The notes under the pieces: generated by a model
The model's database searches: none
What the model saw: the letters and a program-made list of their open reading frames with translations, nothing else
Told to the model about the DNA's origin: nothing
Assembly (NCBI GenBank): GCA_050260055.1
Contig: JBLNBO010000003.1
Location: 1-64,000 of the forward strand
Reading direction: 5' to 3'
Length of the DNA: 64,000 nt
Source: JBLMYQ01 sp050260055
Lineage (GTDB): Bacteria > Bacillota > Clostridia > Acetivibrionales > UBA4821
Program-made: the position numbers and the translations under genes
Part shown: positions 1 to 8,054 of the stretch, piece after piece
Layout: each line of letters opens with the position of its first letter
Numbering within the stretch: the stretch's first letter is position 1

Positions 1-229
1 TCAATCCACGCACCCGCGTAGGGTGCGACTTTTAAATATGTTATTGCATTATCATATCTCTTGTTTCAATCCACGCACCCGCGTAGGGTGCGACGTGCAC
101 GATACAGCGATATTACTCAAGTTCACCACATGTTTCAATCCACGCACCCGCGTAGGGTGCGACGAAGTTGTAATTGCTTCAGTTCAAAGCCTTATAAGTT
201 TCAATCCACGCACCCGCGTAGGGTGCGAC
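1..229 (-). CRISPR. Type I-C CRISPR array, leader-proximal end
   Basis: Four copies of a 32-bp repeat are visible at 1-29 (its first 3 bases lie outside the window), 63-94, 132-163 and 198-229. All begin GTTTCAATCC (where complete) and end GGGTGCGAC on the plus strand, with no mismatches. Spacers are 33, 37 and 34 bp (30-62, 95-131, 164-197). Type I-C crRNA repeats end in ATTGAAAC, so the array is read on the minus strand, like the cas genes. The copy at 198-229 is then nearest the leader and the spacer at 164-197 is the most recently acquired. The array continues beyond the left edge, so its total length is unknown. Confidence 0.97.
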
Positions 230-397
230 AGCATTCGCAAAAAAACAATCAATTCCAATACTTTTATAAACTCTTTTCGCGAATGTATTACAAAAATTAG
301 ATTTTAAAATTAAAAAACGTACGAAAATCTTTCAAGTTCTTTTAAATCAATCTCTGCGAACCCAACAAGAAATTCATGTCCACTTTACCTTCGCAGA
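230..397 (-). promoter_or_regulatory. CRISPR leader between cas2 and the array
   Basis: This AT-rich, gene-free stretch lies between the cas2 stop and the first repeat, where a type I-C leader is expected. It should hold the array promoter and the spacer-integration signals. An inverted repeat is visible: CATTCGC at about 233-239 and GCGAATG at about 282-288, the first arm only a few bases from the first repeat. I could not assign a convincing -35/-10 pair. Confidence 0.7.
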
Positions 398-688
398 TTA
401 TGTTATCAAAATTCCTTCCGGGTCATATGCACACTTTGCTCCAAAATGCTCAACTCTGGTCTTCCATTTATCACCCAAAAAATAATACCTCAAACTATCC
501 ATGGATGGATCAACCGTTTTTTCCAAAATACTTCTTAGCTCTGCAAATTGCGCTGGTTCTACCAAGCATTCAAAGACAGAATTTTGTACTCTTTGTCCTT
601 TATTGATACATGCTTTCGCAACCTTTCTCAATCGGCTTCTTCCTGCTTTTGTCTCCGTATTTACATCATAAGTGATAAGCACCATCAT
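398..688 (-). CDS. cas2: CRISPR-associated endoribonuclease Cas2
   Basis: This 96-residue protein is the usual size for Cas2. It starts with the family's first beta strand and catalytic Asp (VLITYDVNT) and has the ferredoxin-like fold pattern, including the RVQNSVFEC strand and the YYFLGD segment. Cas2 dimers bridge two Cas1 dimers in the complex that integrates new spacers. The gene is last in the cas operon, 12 bp after cas1 and next to the leader. Two ATG codons lie in tandem at the start, so the first residue is uncertain by one position. Confidence 0.97.
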   Translation of the reverse strand: MMVLITYDVNTETKAGRSRLRKVAKACINKGQRVQNSVFECLVEPAQFAELRSILEKTVDPSMDSLRYYFLGDKWKTRVEHFGAKCAYDPEGILIT

Positions 689-700
689 CCTTTAAATCAC

Positions 701-1732
701 CTACTTCCATAAGAATGGAGGATATTCATCCAAGTCACCTCTGAGATACCTAGCTAATAACAATGCTTGCACGTAAGGCAACAATCCTATACTAATCTTT
801 TCTTCTAAAAATGGATGCGTAATTTCTTCTTGCTTTCGCTTTTGCCAAGCAGTCAATACTTCTTTCCTTGTGTCGGCATCCATAAGAACTCCTCCGCTTT
901 CTTTTTGGTTAAATCCCTTTTCAGTTATTTGCTTTCTGTTAATCATCGATAGAACAAGCCTGTCCACTAGAAAAGCTCTTAGCTCTTCCATTAAATCAAG
1001 AGCAAGCGAAGCTCTTCCCGGTCTGTCCCGGTGTAAAAAACCTACATAAGGGTCTAGCCCTACACTTTCCAGCGCAGACTGTACGTCATGTGCAAGTATG
1101 GTATAAAGAAATGAAAGCATAGCATTAAGATTATCCAGCGGAGGTCTTTTATTCCTGTCATTCATAAAGAAAAATTCTTTTTGCTGGACAATTAATTCAT
1201 CAAAAACTCCAAAGTATTCCCTTGCACAGTCTCCTTCAACTCCTCGAATATCTTCTAAAGACGTGCAATCTTGCAATTTTCTAATTCCACTTTTTATGTA
1301 ATTAGAGACTTTTTCAAGAGCCTTAACATTAACACGCAGCGCATGGTCTCTGATTCCTCTTTCAATAACGACTCTCGAATTAGCTAGTTTTCCAGTAATG
1401 CAATTTTTAGCTATCTGCAAACATTCACTTTCATTATCTGAACATTGAAACTGCTTTTTCCTTAATAAAACATTTCCGTGGACACCACCTGTGACCCTTG
1501 CCAGAAATTTACCGTATGGACTAAAGAAACTCAAGCCAACATTCTTTTCCGCACAAAACCCCATCAATGCCGGGCTTGCTCCCATATAGCCAAAACAAAC
1601 AATGCTTTCAATATTATGCACAGGTATACGAAACTTTTCGCTTCCTTCTGCCTGTATCACAATGTTTTCACCATCCAGCGAAAGATATGACTCCGGAGTA
1701 GTAACATATAAAACATTTAGAAATTTTTTCAT
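701..1732 (-). CDS. cas1: CRISPR-associated integrase Cas1, type I-C
   Basis: At 343 residues this is a normal-length Cas1. It has an N-terminal beta-sandwich and an alpha-helical C-terminal domain. The metal-binding residues can be seen as the Glu in EGDCAREYF, the His in LHRDRPGR and the acidic residues of ALDLMEEL. Together with Cas2 and Cas4 it would capture and insert spacers at the leader end of the array. It overlaps cas4 by 4 bp, which suggests translational coupling. Confidence 0.98.
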   Translation of the reverse strand: MKKFLNVLYVTTPESYLSLDGENIVIQAEGSEKFRIPVHNIESIVCFGYMGASPALMGFCAEKNVGLSFFSPYGKFLARVTGGVHGNVLLRKKQFQCSDNESECLQIAKNCITGKLANSRVVIERGIRDHALRVNVKALEKVSNYIKSGIRKLQDCTSLEDIRGVEGDCAREYFGVFDELIVQQKEFFFMNDRNKRPPLDNLNAMLSFLYTILAHDVQSALESVGLDPYVGFLHRDRPGRASLALDLMEELRAFLVDRLVLSMINRKQITEKGFNQKESGGVLMDADTRKEVLTAWQKRKQEEITHPFLEEKISIGLLPYVQALLLARYLRGDLDEYPPFLWK

Positions 1733-2406
1733 AGCATCTCATTCTCCAAATAATCTCTGACATACTTTCCCACGCTTTTTTGTTTGTTTCCTATTTCCGG
1801 TACGCAAACATCTACCAGCGAACACGCATTGCAACTTTTTTTCTTCGTACTTACTTTAGGCGTATATTGTCTTTCAAAGGTTTTATGCATTTGCTCTGAA
1901 AGGCTTTGAACTTGTTTCCGCAATCCTTCGTTAAAAATGGCTTTAGTCCTATGTTTTGTTTCTCCGTAAAATATATAGCCATATTCAATGTTTGTGCAAA
2001 GCATTTCTTCAAGGCAAATTGCCTGAGCACAAAGCTGTACTTCGTCAATAATGTCTTTTTTGGGACTTCCTCTTTTATACTCAACAGGACCAGGCAGCCA
2101 TTTCCCTTTACGCCCAGTTAGGGTAATTCCTTTTTCATCGGCATAAAATTCAACCACGTCTGCAACTCCGAAGAGCCCAAGATTATAGGACGAAACCGGA
2201 ACAGCACGCGCAGTAAGAACATCTCCTCTCGCTTCAAAAAAGTCGGGATTGTCCACTCTTTTATGCAGTTGTTTGCCTTCTACGGTTCGCAGGTTTTCAT
2301 TCCACTGCTTTTCAATATGTATCAGCGCCCATTGTCTGGGGCAAAAAGCATAATGCTGTATTCCGGAGAGGGCTAGCAAATCTTCGTCGGTGTAACAGGT
2401 AATCAT
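1729..2406 (-). CDS. cas4: CRISPR-associated exonuclease Cas4
   Basis: This 225-residue RecB-type nuclease carries four Fe-S cysteines: one near the N terminus (FCPRQ) and three at the C terminus (the CNACSLVDVC cluster). Between them are the nuclease core residues: Asp in the GVADVVEF strand, Glu and Lys in GPVEYKRG, and Gln in the LCAQAICLEE helix. In type I-C, Cas4 works with Cas1 and Cas2 to trim prespacers and select those next to a correct PAM. It overlaps cas7 and cas1 by 4 bp each. Confidence 0.97.
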   Translation of the reverse strand: MITCYTDEDLLALSGIQHYAFCPRQWALIHIEKQWNENLRTVEGKQLHKRVDNPDFFEARGDVLTARAVPVSSYNLGLFGVADVVEFYADEKGITLTGRKGKWLPGPVEYKRGSPKKDIIDEVQLCAQAICLEEMLCTNIEYGYIFYGETKHRTKAIFNEGLRKQVQSLSEQMHKTFERQYTPKVSTKKKSCNACSLVDVCVPEIGNKQKSVGKYVRDYLENEML

Positions 2407-3263
2407 AGTTGTTCAATCAAGGATACTCCTTGAGGCACTTTAGCTTTATTCACTTCAATAGTGTAGTCGCTATAGCAACGTGCTGGCTTGTCTATTTCAT
2501 TTTTGTTAACGCTAATTAAATCAAATAACTTATGTGCTGGTGCATTGCCAAGCTCATTATCATGTTTAAATACAAATAATTTGCGAACTGACATTTTCCC
2601 TCTTGCAGCTGCATGGTCATGTTCAAACATATTTATTATAGCTTCCCACAAAAGCTCCAAATCATTTTCTGTAAACCCTGTTCTGGCAGCAATATTTGCG
2701 GACACATATCCCTCTGTTTTATATAGTGCGTAAGGTACTATATGTTTTCTGCCCATTTTGGATTTCTTTTCATCTTCATTTGCATACGTGCAACTTGTAA
2801 TTGTTAACTCGCTTGGCACTATTGGATCAATGCTTCGTGCAAAATTAATCTGCACCGGTCCTCTGACCTGTCCGCAGTTGTACTTTAGCGACATTACAGC
2901 TCCAAAGGTTCTGATATCATAAAAATTGTTACACATAAAATTCGTTATTATTTTAAATTCTTCTTTTTCGGGCTCTCCTGTTCCCGCAGGCACTTTTATT
3001 CCCGTTTTTTCGTATGCCCATCTTCTGTTTGTATCAAGCGGAGTTCCCTCTTTAACATAAATTTTATACTTTTCGGCATCATTTTTTGCAATCTCAACAT
3101 AATTTCTGATTTTTCTTTTTATACAAACGTCTGTAACTAAACCATAGTTGGTTTCTGCATCAATACGAGGCATATTTCCTGCGTCAGGGTCTCCATTTGG
3201 ATTTCCGTTCTCAACATCAAACAACACAACAAATTCGTACCTGTTTTTTATAATTTCATTCAT
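2403..3263 (-). CDS. cas7: Type I-C Cascade backbone protein Cas7 (Csd2)
   Basis: This roughly 286-residue protein has the Csd2/Cas7 hallmarks: an early FVVLFDVENGNPNGDPD segment, TDVCIKRKIRNYVE, and a later GPVQINFARS stretch. Copies of Cas7 polymerise along the crRNA spacer to form the backbone of the interference complex. A GGGGGA ribosome binding site lies 9 bases before the chosen ATG. Another in-frame ATG lies six bases upstream, at 3269. The start lies within the end of cas8c, so the two are probably translationally coupled. Confidence 0.96.
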   Translation of the reverse strand: MNEIIKNRYEFVVLFDVENGNPNGDPDAGNMPRIDAETNYGLVTDVCIKRKIRNYVEIAKNDAEKYKIYVKEGTPLDTNRRWAYEKTGIKVPAGTGEPEKEEFKIITNFMCNNFYDIRTFGAVMSLKYNCGQVRGPVQINFARSIDPIVPSELTITSCTYANEDEKKSKMGRKHIVPYALYKTEGYVSANIAARTGFTENDLELLWEAIINMFEHDHAAARGKMSVRKLFVFKHDNELGNAPAHKLFDLISVNKNEIDKPARCYSDYTIEVNKAKVPQGVSLIEQL

Positions 3264-3624
3264 TCTCATTTTCCCCCTTTAATTTTTCTTTTACTTGTTT
3301 CTCCCATAACTTCGGCTTTTGCTGATAATATCCTAGAGTAAATAACCCCTGCTGATCTAACGAAAGATGTGATGGAAACTGCTCGATATTATTCATAACA
3401 GATTCTATTCTTTTATCGTTTATATGCCCATATTCTGCCTTTAAAATATGATGCTGGGCAAGTCTCAATAATATAGGAAAAACCGCTTTAGGAGTAGACA
3501 TCGCTGAAGAAAAATACCTTGCCCTTATTGTTTCATTTCCTGCATCTTTCTGCGTTTTTTCTAAAATTGCAAATAATCTTCCAAGCAAATATGCAATATC
3601 TGTGGTTTCTTCGTTTAATGCCAC
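3256..3624 (-). CDS. cas11c: Cas11c small subunit from an internal start in cas8c
   Basis: Inside cas8c and in the same frame there is a perfect AAGGAGG eight bases before a GTG. Starting there gives a 122-residue product identical to the C-terminal fifth of Cas8c (VALNEETTDIAYLLGRLFA...). Type I-C systems are known to make a separate small subunit, Cas11c, by internal translation of cas8c, and its known start lies in this same conserved region. The Shine-Dalgarno and GTG are seen directly; expression is inferred. An in-frame ATG lies 18 bases upstream but has no good ribosome binding site. Confidence 0.72.
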   Translation of the reverse strand: MALNEETTDIAYLLGRLFAILEKTQKDAGNETIRARYFSSAMSTPKAVFPILLRLAQHHILKAEYGHINDKRIESVMNNIEQFPSHLSLDQQGLFTLGYYQQKPKLWEKQVKEKLKGENENE

Positions 3625-5061
3625 TGTCAGAACCTCCTTCATTTTTTGGTTGCTTGTTATTCTTGCTTTTCTTAATAGATATGCCTTTATAATTGAAGCC
3701 CGAACATAGAAGTTGACTGATTCATCACAGTCTGTCTTCACTCTTCGCACGATTGATGTATAAAGTGACTGCGGATATATCCCTGCGCTAAGAATGGCCC
3801 GCATTATTGCTCCTGCTAATAAAGGTTGAGCCTCCTTATCGCTACTCTTGGGTGAAACCGTTTCTCTAAGAATCTGCCAGATTGGAATATTGTCTGGTCT
3901 ATTCTCAAAATCTTTTATTATTTCCATATCCTTGTAGTGTTGTACCGTTTTTTCTACAAAATTACCAAATGTATCTCCATGAAAAAACCGAACCGATATC
4001 CTGCTTGCATTAGGTGATAAACCCAAGATGTAAAATTTTGTCAAAGGGTTTACTTCAGCATGAATATTGCTTGGTATCCCTTTACCTTCTTTGGCCGATT
4101 TTAAAACACCTTCAATCGTTTTTTCAGTCTTAATATCTCTGACAATCTTATCATCCTCTTGTAATGCTTTTGGGTTCAATAATTGCATGGCAAGATTCGG
4201 GTATATGTCATTGGGACTTTCTGCCCAAAAAACTGTAGTAGCATCACCAATTTGAATTTTTTGTTTTTGATTTGAAAGCATATGATTTAAGACAGTAGTA
4301 TAAGAAAAGGCAATCTTTTTACTTATTGGTGAATTATAACTTTGAGTTTTTCCATAAGATTCAAACGCAGTGCTTCCTTTATCTACTGCCACAAGCGTCC
4401 ACCCATTAGGGGCTAACTGCTTTGAATACAATCCTTTCAAACTGTTATGTATTCTTTCTATTTTCGCTATATCCCCTGTTATAAGACACTGTCCCATAAT
4501 ATTATCATCTTCTTTAGTTTTATACTTTTCCCATAATGTCTTGACTTCTAAATCATTATGTATGTAACCTTTTTCTCCATCCAATCTAAATATAAGATTA
4601 TTACCTTCAAGGATCTCCGCCAAATATTCCTTTAATGATGGATTTTCAGTAATTTTATTTGCATCCCACTTATTTATAAATGATATAATTGCTTTTGCCG
4701 CTTTTCCCTGAGCCTTATTTAAAACATTATTATGTAATTCCTTAAAACTTTCAAATTCTTTCTTGCAGACTTTAGAATCCTTATCGATTCCTAATACATA
4801 TTTGTTATTATCACACAAGAAATTTGGGGGAGCTTTTGTTCCAGATCTTTTAATTTGCTCTGGAACTATCATTAATCTAGGAACTAGCTTCTTACCATTA
4901 TTGATTTCGTCTTTTAGTGAAATAACATCAAGTAATTCACCATCTTTAGAAATATTAAGAGCAAAACCCACTTTGGCAACACTATACCCGTATAAAGGTA
5001 TCTCGCTTTTTTCATCTTCTGCAAGTATTTCATAATACTTATTCAAAGCATTTATAATCAA
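3256..5061 (-). CDS. cas8c: Type I-C Cascade large subunit Cas8c (Csd1)
   Basis: This 601-residue protein matches the Csd1/Cas8c family in length and layout. Conserved stretches include NAEVNPLTKFYILGLSPN-like residues and SVRFFHG in the middle, GAIMRAILSAG, and the C-terminal AYLLGRLFAILEK region. Cas8c recognises the PAM and helps recruit Cas3. The start codon is TTG with a GAGGTG ribosome binding site 8 bases upstream. The final codons overlap the cas7 start. The last 122 codons probably also encode Cas11c. Confidence 0.95.
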   Translation of the reverse strand: MIINALNKYYEILAEDEKSEIPLYGYSVAKVGFALNISKDGELLDVISLKDEINNGKKLVPRLMIVPEQIKRSGTKAPPNFLCDNNKYVLGIDKDSKVCKKEFESFKELHNNVLNKAQGKAAKAIISFINKWDANKITENPSLKEYLAEILEGNNLIFRLDGEKGYIHNDLEVKTLWEKYKTKEDDNIMGQCLITGDIAKIERIHNSLKGLYSKQLAPNGWTLVAVDKGSTAFESYGKTQSYNSPISKKIAFSYTTVLNHMLSNQKQKIQIGDATTVFWAESPNDIYPNLAMQLLNPKALQEDDKIVRDIKTEKTIEGVLKSAKEGKGIPSNIHAEVNPLTKFYILGLSPNASRISVRFFHGDTFGNFVEKTVQHYKDMEIIKDFENRPDNIPIWQILRETVSPKSSDKEAQPLLAGAIMRAILSAGIYPQSLYTSIVRRVKTDCDESVNFYVRASIIKAYLLRKARITSNQKMKEVLTVALNEETTDIAYLLGRLFAILEKTQKDAGNETIRARYFSSAMSTPKAVFPILLRLAQHHILKAEYGHINDKRIESVMNNIEQFPSHLSLDQQGLFTLGYYQQKPKLWEKQVKEKLKGENENE

Positions 5062-5068
5062 TCATTTT

Positions 5069-5725
5069 TCACCTCACTTTCAGTAAATCTTTTACATCAA
5101 TTATTCCATTCTGCATTACCGCCCTGAAAAACACAGGGGACATGTCTCTTTGAAAATCAATATCCCAAAGCATCCAGCCTAAATCGGTTTCTTTTTTATT
5201 ACTGTAAAATCCATCTATCTGCTCGCTTTCTGCCGGTTCAAAACTCGCCGGAAATTCCCTCGTGCCAAAGCATGGCTGATGATAGCATTGTCCTTGTTTT
5301 ATTCGCCTTATTGCAATGTTGTAATGCTTCTCTGGCGTATCTTCAGCGCCGGCCTTATCAGTCATTTCGAAATGTGCCTCTATAACGTAACAAACGTCTT
5401 TAAGAACCATTGCTGCTCTTTGCTGCCTGTCTTTTGTGATATCCTGATAAAATTGGCTGTCGTTGCCGTTTAATGCTCCGCTTGCCTTGGATGATGAAAT
5501 TTTTTGACTTACTTCATTTCGTCTAATGTTTGTGAATTTAATTTCATTAACAACATGAATTTTATCTACTACCCACCTTATAGCTGGTTTCCAGTAAATT
5601 GCTTCGATTATTCCCCTTGCCGCAGAGGGGGTAATAACGTCATAGCTAACTCGTTCAACTTTCATTTCAGGCCTAGTAAAGCAAGCGTAATCACCATAAA
5701 TTTTTATTTTTATTCCATATCCCAT
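5069..5725 (-). CDS. cas5c: Cas5 (Cas5d), pre-crRNA endoribonuclease of type I-C
   Basis: In type I-C, which lacks Cas6, this protein cuts the CRISPR transcript and stays on the 5' handle of the crRNA. The 218-residue sequence opens with a Cas5 strand (GIKIKIYGDYACFTRPEMK). It retains the probable catalytic set: Tyr44 in AIYWKP and the Lys133-His134 pair in PEKHYNIAIRR, equivalent to the Tyr/Lys/His residues described for Cas5d. It starts with ATG after GGAGGG and sits 8 bp before cas8c. Confidence 0.96.
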   Translation of the reverse strand: MGYGIKIKIYGDYACFTRPEMKVERVSYDVITPSAARGIIEAIYWKPAIRWVVDKIHVVNEIKFTNIRRNEVSQKISSSKASGALNGNDSQFYQDITKDRQQRAAMVLKDVCYVIEAHFEMTDKAGAEDTPEKHYNIAIRRIKQGQCYHQPCFGTREFPASFEPAESEQIDGFYSNKKETDLGWMLWDIDFQRDMSPVFFRAVMQNGIIDVKDLLKVR

Positions 5726-5740
5726 TTATTTCCCTCCTCT

Positions 5741-7915
5741 CTATACAAAAATTGCTTCTCCAAATGTATCTTTGGGCAAAATAAGACCTGTATTGCTGTC
5801 ATAGTTTCTTTCAATATCATCAAGAACAATAAAACTATCATTTATTATTTCAACCGCTGAATTCCTGCATAATGCCTTATATTCATATTCATAGATTGAT
5901 ACCGTAAATTGCTGCAATCTCCTTGCTAAACTTAGTGGATATTTACTGAATCTTGCAGCATTTATAAGTCTTTCAGCTTCTTCATTATAAGGAATTATAA
6001 TAGGATAGGTGTTGCTTTCAATTAACCTGAATTCCCTTGCTGCAGTTTGAAAATCAAATTCCAGAGAGGCTCCTCTCTCTTCGAAGTAATCCAAAATCCC
6101 TTTCTTATCTAACGCATCTTTGCCTTCGAATTCATACAACATCTTAAAATAACAATCAATTGCGTCTATGGATATTGGGTCTTTATGTTCTCTTAATATA
6201 ATCTCTGCAACTTTTGCAGTTCTTTCAAGGTATCCTCTTACCTTAGAATATTCCGAACAGGGTTTAAAAACGAAAACACTTCCTCTCTTTAAATTCCCTT
6301 CGCGATTACATCTGCCCGCAGATTGTACAATAGAGTCAATTCCTGCAATAGCTCTATAGACAACAGGAAAATCAACATCGACACCTGCCTCTATTAGCTG
6401 TGTTGAAACTACTTTACAATTTCTCTTTTCTTTGAGAGATTTCCTTATTTCCTTAAGAGTTTCTTGTCTATGTATTGGACACATTAAAGTACTTAGATGA
6501 AAAGCTCTACCTTCTAACGTATTGAAAATTTCCTTGGCATGCTTTCTTGTATTAACTATACAAAGCACTTGTTCTTTTTTGTTCAGCTCATCTACTAACT
6601 CAAAATCATTAAGTTCTCCTCTGTTAATTACATCGACTTTTTTAAAATCGTTATATAATTCATACGGGTTCTCCATTATTTCAAACGGCTTCAGCGTATC
6701 TGGAAACATTTCATTTATTGATGGTTGTGTCGCTGTACAAAGAATTGCAGTTGAATTATAATTTTGCACCAACTCGGAAATAGCTAAAACACATGGTTTT
6801 AAATACTGTAAAGGAAGCATTTGTGCTTCATCAAATATAATTACACTTTTAGCGAGATTATGAATTTTTCTGCATCTTGAACTCTTATTTGAAAATAGCG
6901 ATTCAAAAAATTGCACATTAGTTGTAACAACTATTGGTATATCCCAGTTTTCAGAAGCAAGTTTTAGTTTTTCATTAATAAGTTGTACTTGTTCAGAATC
7001 AGCACTCTCATATTGAAAATTGCTATGATGTTCTAATACATTTTCGTCTCCTAAAACATCTTTAAATACTTTAGCGTTTTGCTCTATTATACTTGTATAT
7101 GGAATCACATAAATTATTCTCTCAAGCTCATTCTTTGCAGCATGATTTAAAGCAAAGGCTAAAGAGGAATACGTTTTTCCTCCGCCCGTTGGAACAGTTA
7201 AAGAATATAATCCTGGTTTATTATCAGAAATACTGAGACATCTCACGAGAATTTCTTTCCGTTTTATATTAATTTTCGTATTTGCACATACAAGATTTCT
7301 TAAGAACTTATTTAATATATCTCTCATCTCGACAACATTGTTATCACTTCCTCTTTTCTTTACTGCTTCATTAATATATGTTTCAGTGTCAATAAAATCA
7401 GCATCTACCAAGCAAGAAAAAAGGAATCTTATGAAAAATGAAATCGTAAAGCTTTCATGTCCTTTTATCTGAGTCAAAGGTATTTTTGTAAATGGTTTCA
7501 ATACACTAAAATCTAACTCATTTTTATATGCACCACAATCTTCTATTTTTGCCTTTTTTAGTCTAGAGCATAATGTTCCTTCTGTCTTTGCCGCGCTGCC
7601 ATAATCAAGAATGCCACTGTGGTGACCAGTTATGCAGTAAGCTAATAATCGTCCAAATATTTCTCCATAAATATTAACAGCCTCTTTCGCCCCAGCTGTA
7701 GAATGGTCTACTCTGATAACCTTCCCCCTTAATTTCTCTTGAAAATCTTGAGAATATTTGCCCAGATCATGTAATAAACCACAAGCATATCCAAACTCAT
7801 GAGCATTTATCTTTGAAGCATTTTGTGCGGCTAATTTAGCGGTTCCGGTTAAGTGTTCAATAATTGTTTGCCATCCTTTTTCATTTTTCTCAGATGAGTG
7901 TGCATAATAGTTCAT
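5741..7915 (-). CDS. cas3: CRISPR-associated helicase/nuclease Cas3
   Basis: Cas3 is recruited to the Cascade-bound R-loop, then unwinds and degrades the target. The N-terminal HD nuclease domain shows EHLTGTAKLA, GLLHDLGKYS and the later DHSTAGAK. The SF2 helicase has Walker A in PTGGGKTYSSLAFA, the DEAQMLP box, TATQPS and a motif VI region ending QSAGRCNREG. I chose the ATG at 7915 (MNYYAHSS...), which follows AAAGGA by 9 bases. An upstream ATG at 7948 has no ribosome binding site and would add 11 residues. The protein is 724 residues, typical for type I-C. Confidence 0.96.
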   Translation of the reverse strand: MNYYAHSSEKNEKGWQTIIEHLTGTAKLAAQNASKINAHEFGYACGLLHDLGKYSQDFQEKLRGKVIRVDHSTAGAKEAVNIYGEIFGRLLAYCITGHHSGILDYGSAAKTEGTLCSRLKKAKIEDCGAYKNELDFSVLKPFTKIPLTQIKGHESFTISFFIRFLFSCLVDADFIDTETYINEAVKKRGSDNNVVEMRDILNKFLRNLVCANTKINIKRKEILVRCLSISDNKPGLYSLTVPTGGGKTYSSLAFALNHAAKNELERIIYVIPYTSIIEQNAKVFKDVLGDENVLEHHSNFQYESADSEQVQLINEKLKLASENWDIPIVVTTNVQFFESLFSNKSSRCRKIHNLAKSVIIFDEAQMLPLQYLKPCVLAISELVQNYNSTAILCTATQPSINEMFPDTLKPFEIMENPYELYNDFKKVDVINRGELNDFELVDELNKKEQVLCIVNTRKHAKEIFNTLEGRAFHLSTLMCPIHRQETLKEIRKSLKEKRNCKVVSTQLIEAGVDVDFPVVYRAIAGIDSIVQSAGRCNREGNLKRGSVFVFKPCSEYSKVRGYLERTAKVAEIILREHKDPISIDAIDCYFKMLYEFEGKDALDKKGILDYFEERGASLEFDFQTAAREFRLIESNTYPIIIPYNEEAERLINAARFSKYPLSLARRLQQFTVSIYEYEYKALCRNSAVEIINDSFIVLDDIERNYDSNTGLILPKDTFGEAIFV

Positions 7916-7952
7916 TTTGATTATCCTTTTACCTTTGTTTTTTTGCATAATA

Positions 7953-8003
7953 AAAAATCTTCAAAGGGCAGACTATTCCTATTAGATCCCTTTAAAGATT
8001 TTT
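7953..8003 (-). terminator. Hairpin with T-run between the upstream gene and cas3
   Basis: AAAATCTTCAAAGGG at 7954-7968 pairs, with one mismatch, with CCCTTTAAAGATTTT at 7988-8002. On the minus strand the second arm runs into a T-rich tail. It would end transcription of the 8055-9284 gene. Because it sits only about 40 bases before the cas3 start, it could also act as an attenuator for the cas operon. Confidence 0.6.
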
Positions 8004-8054
8004 CTCTATCTTGTATTATTCTACATCTTTGGAAATCTTTCGTCAAATTTATAT

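Noticed and set aside
23..307. Two plus-strand reading frames with repeated FNPRTRVGC or FQSTHPRRVR units
   Set aside because: They are translations of the CRISPR repeats and spacers, not proteins.
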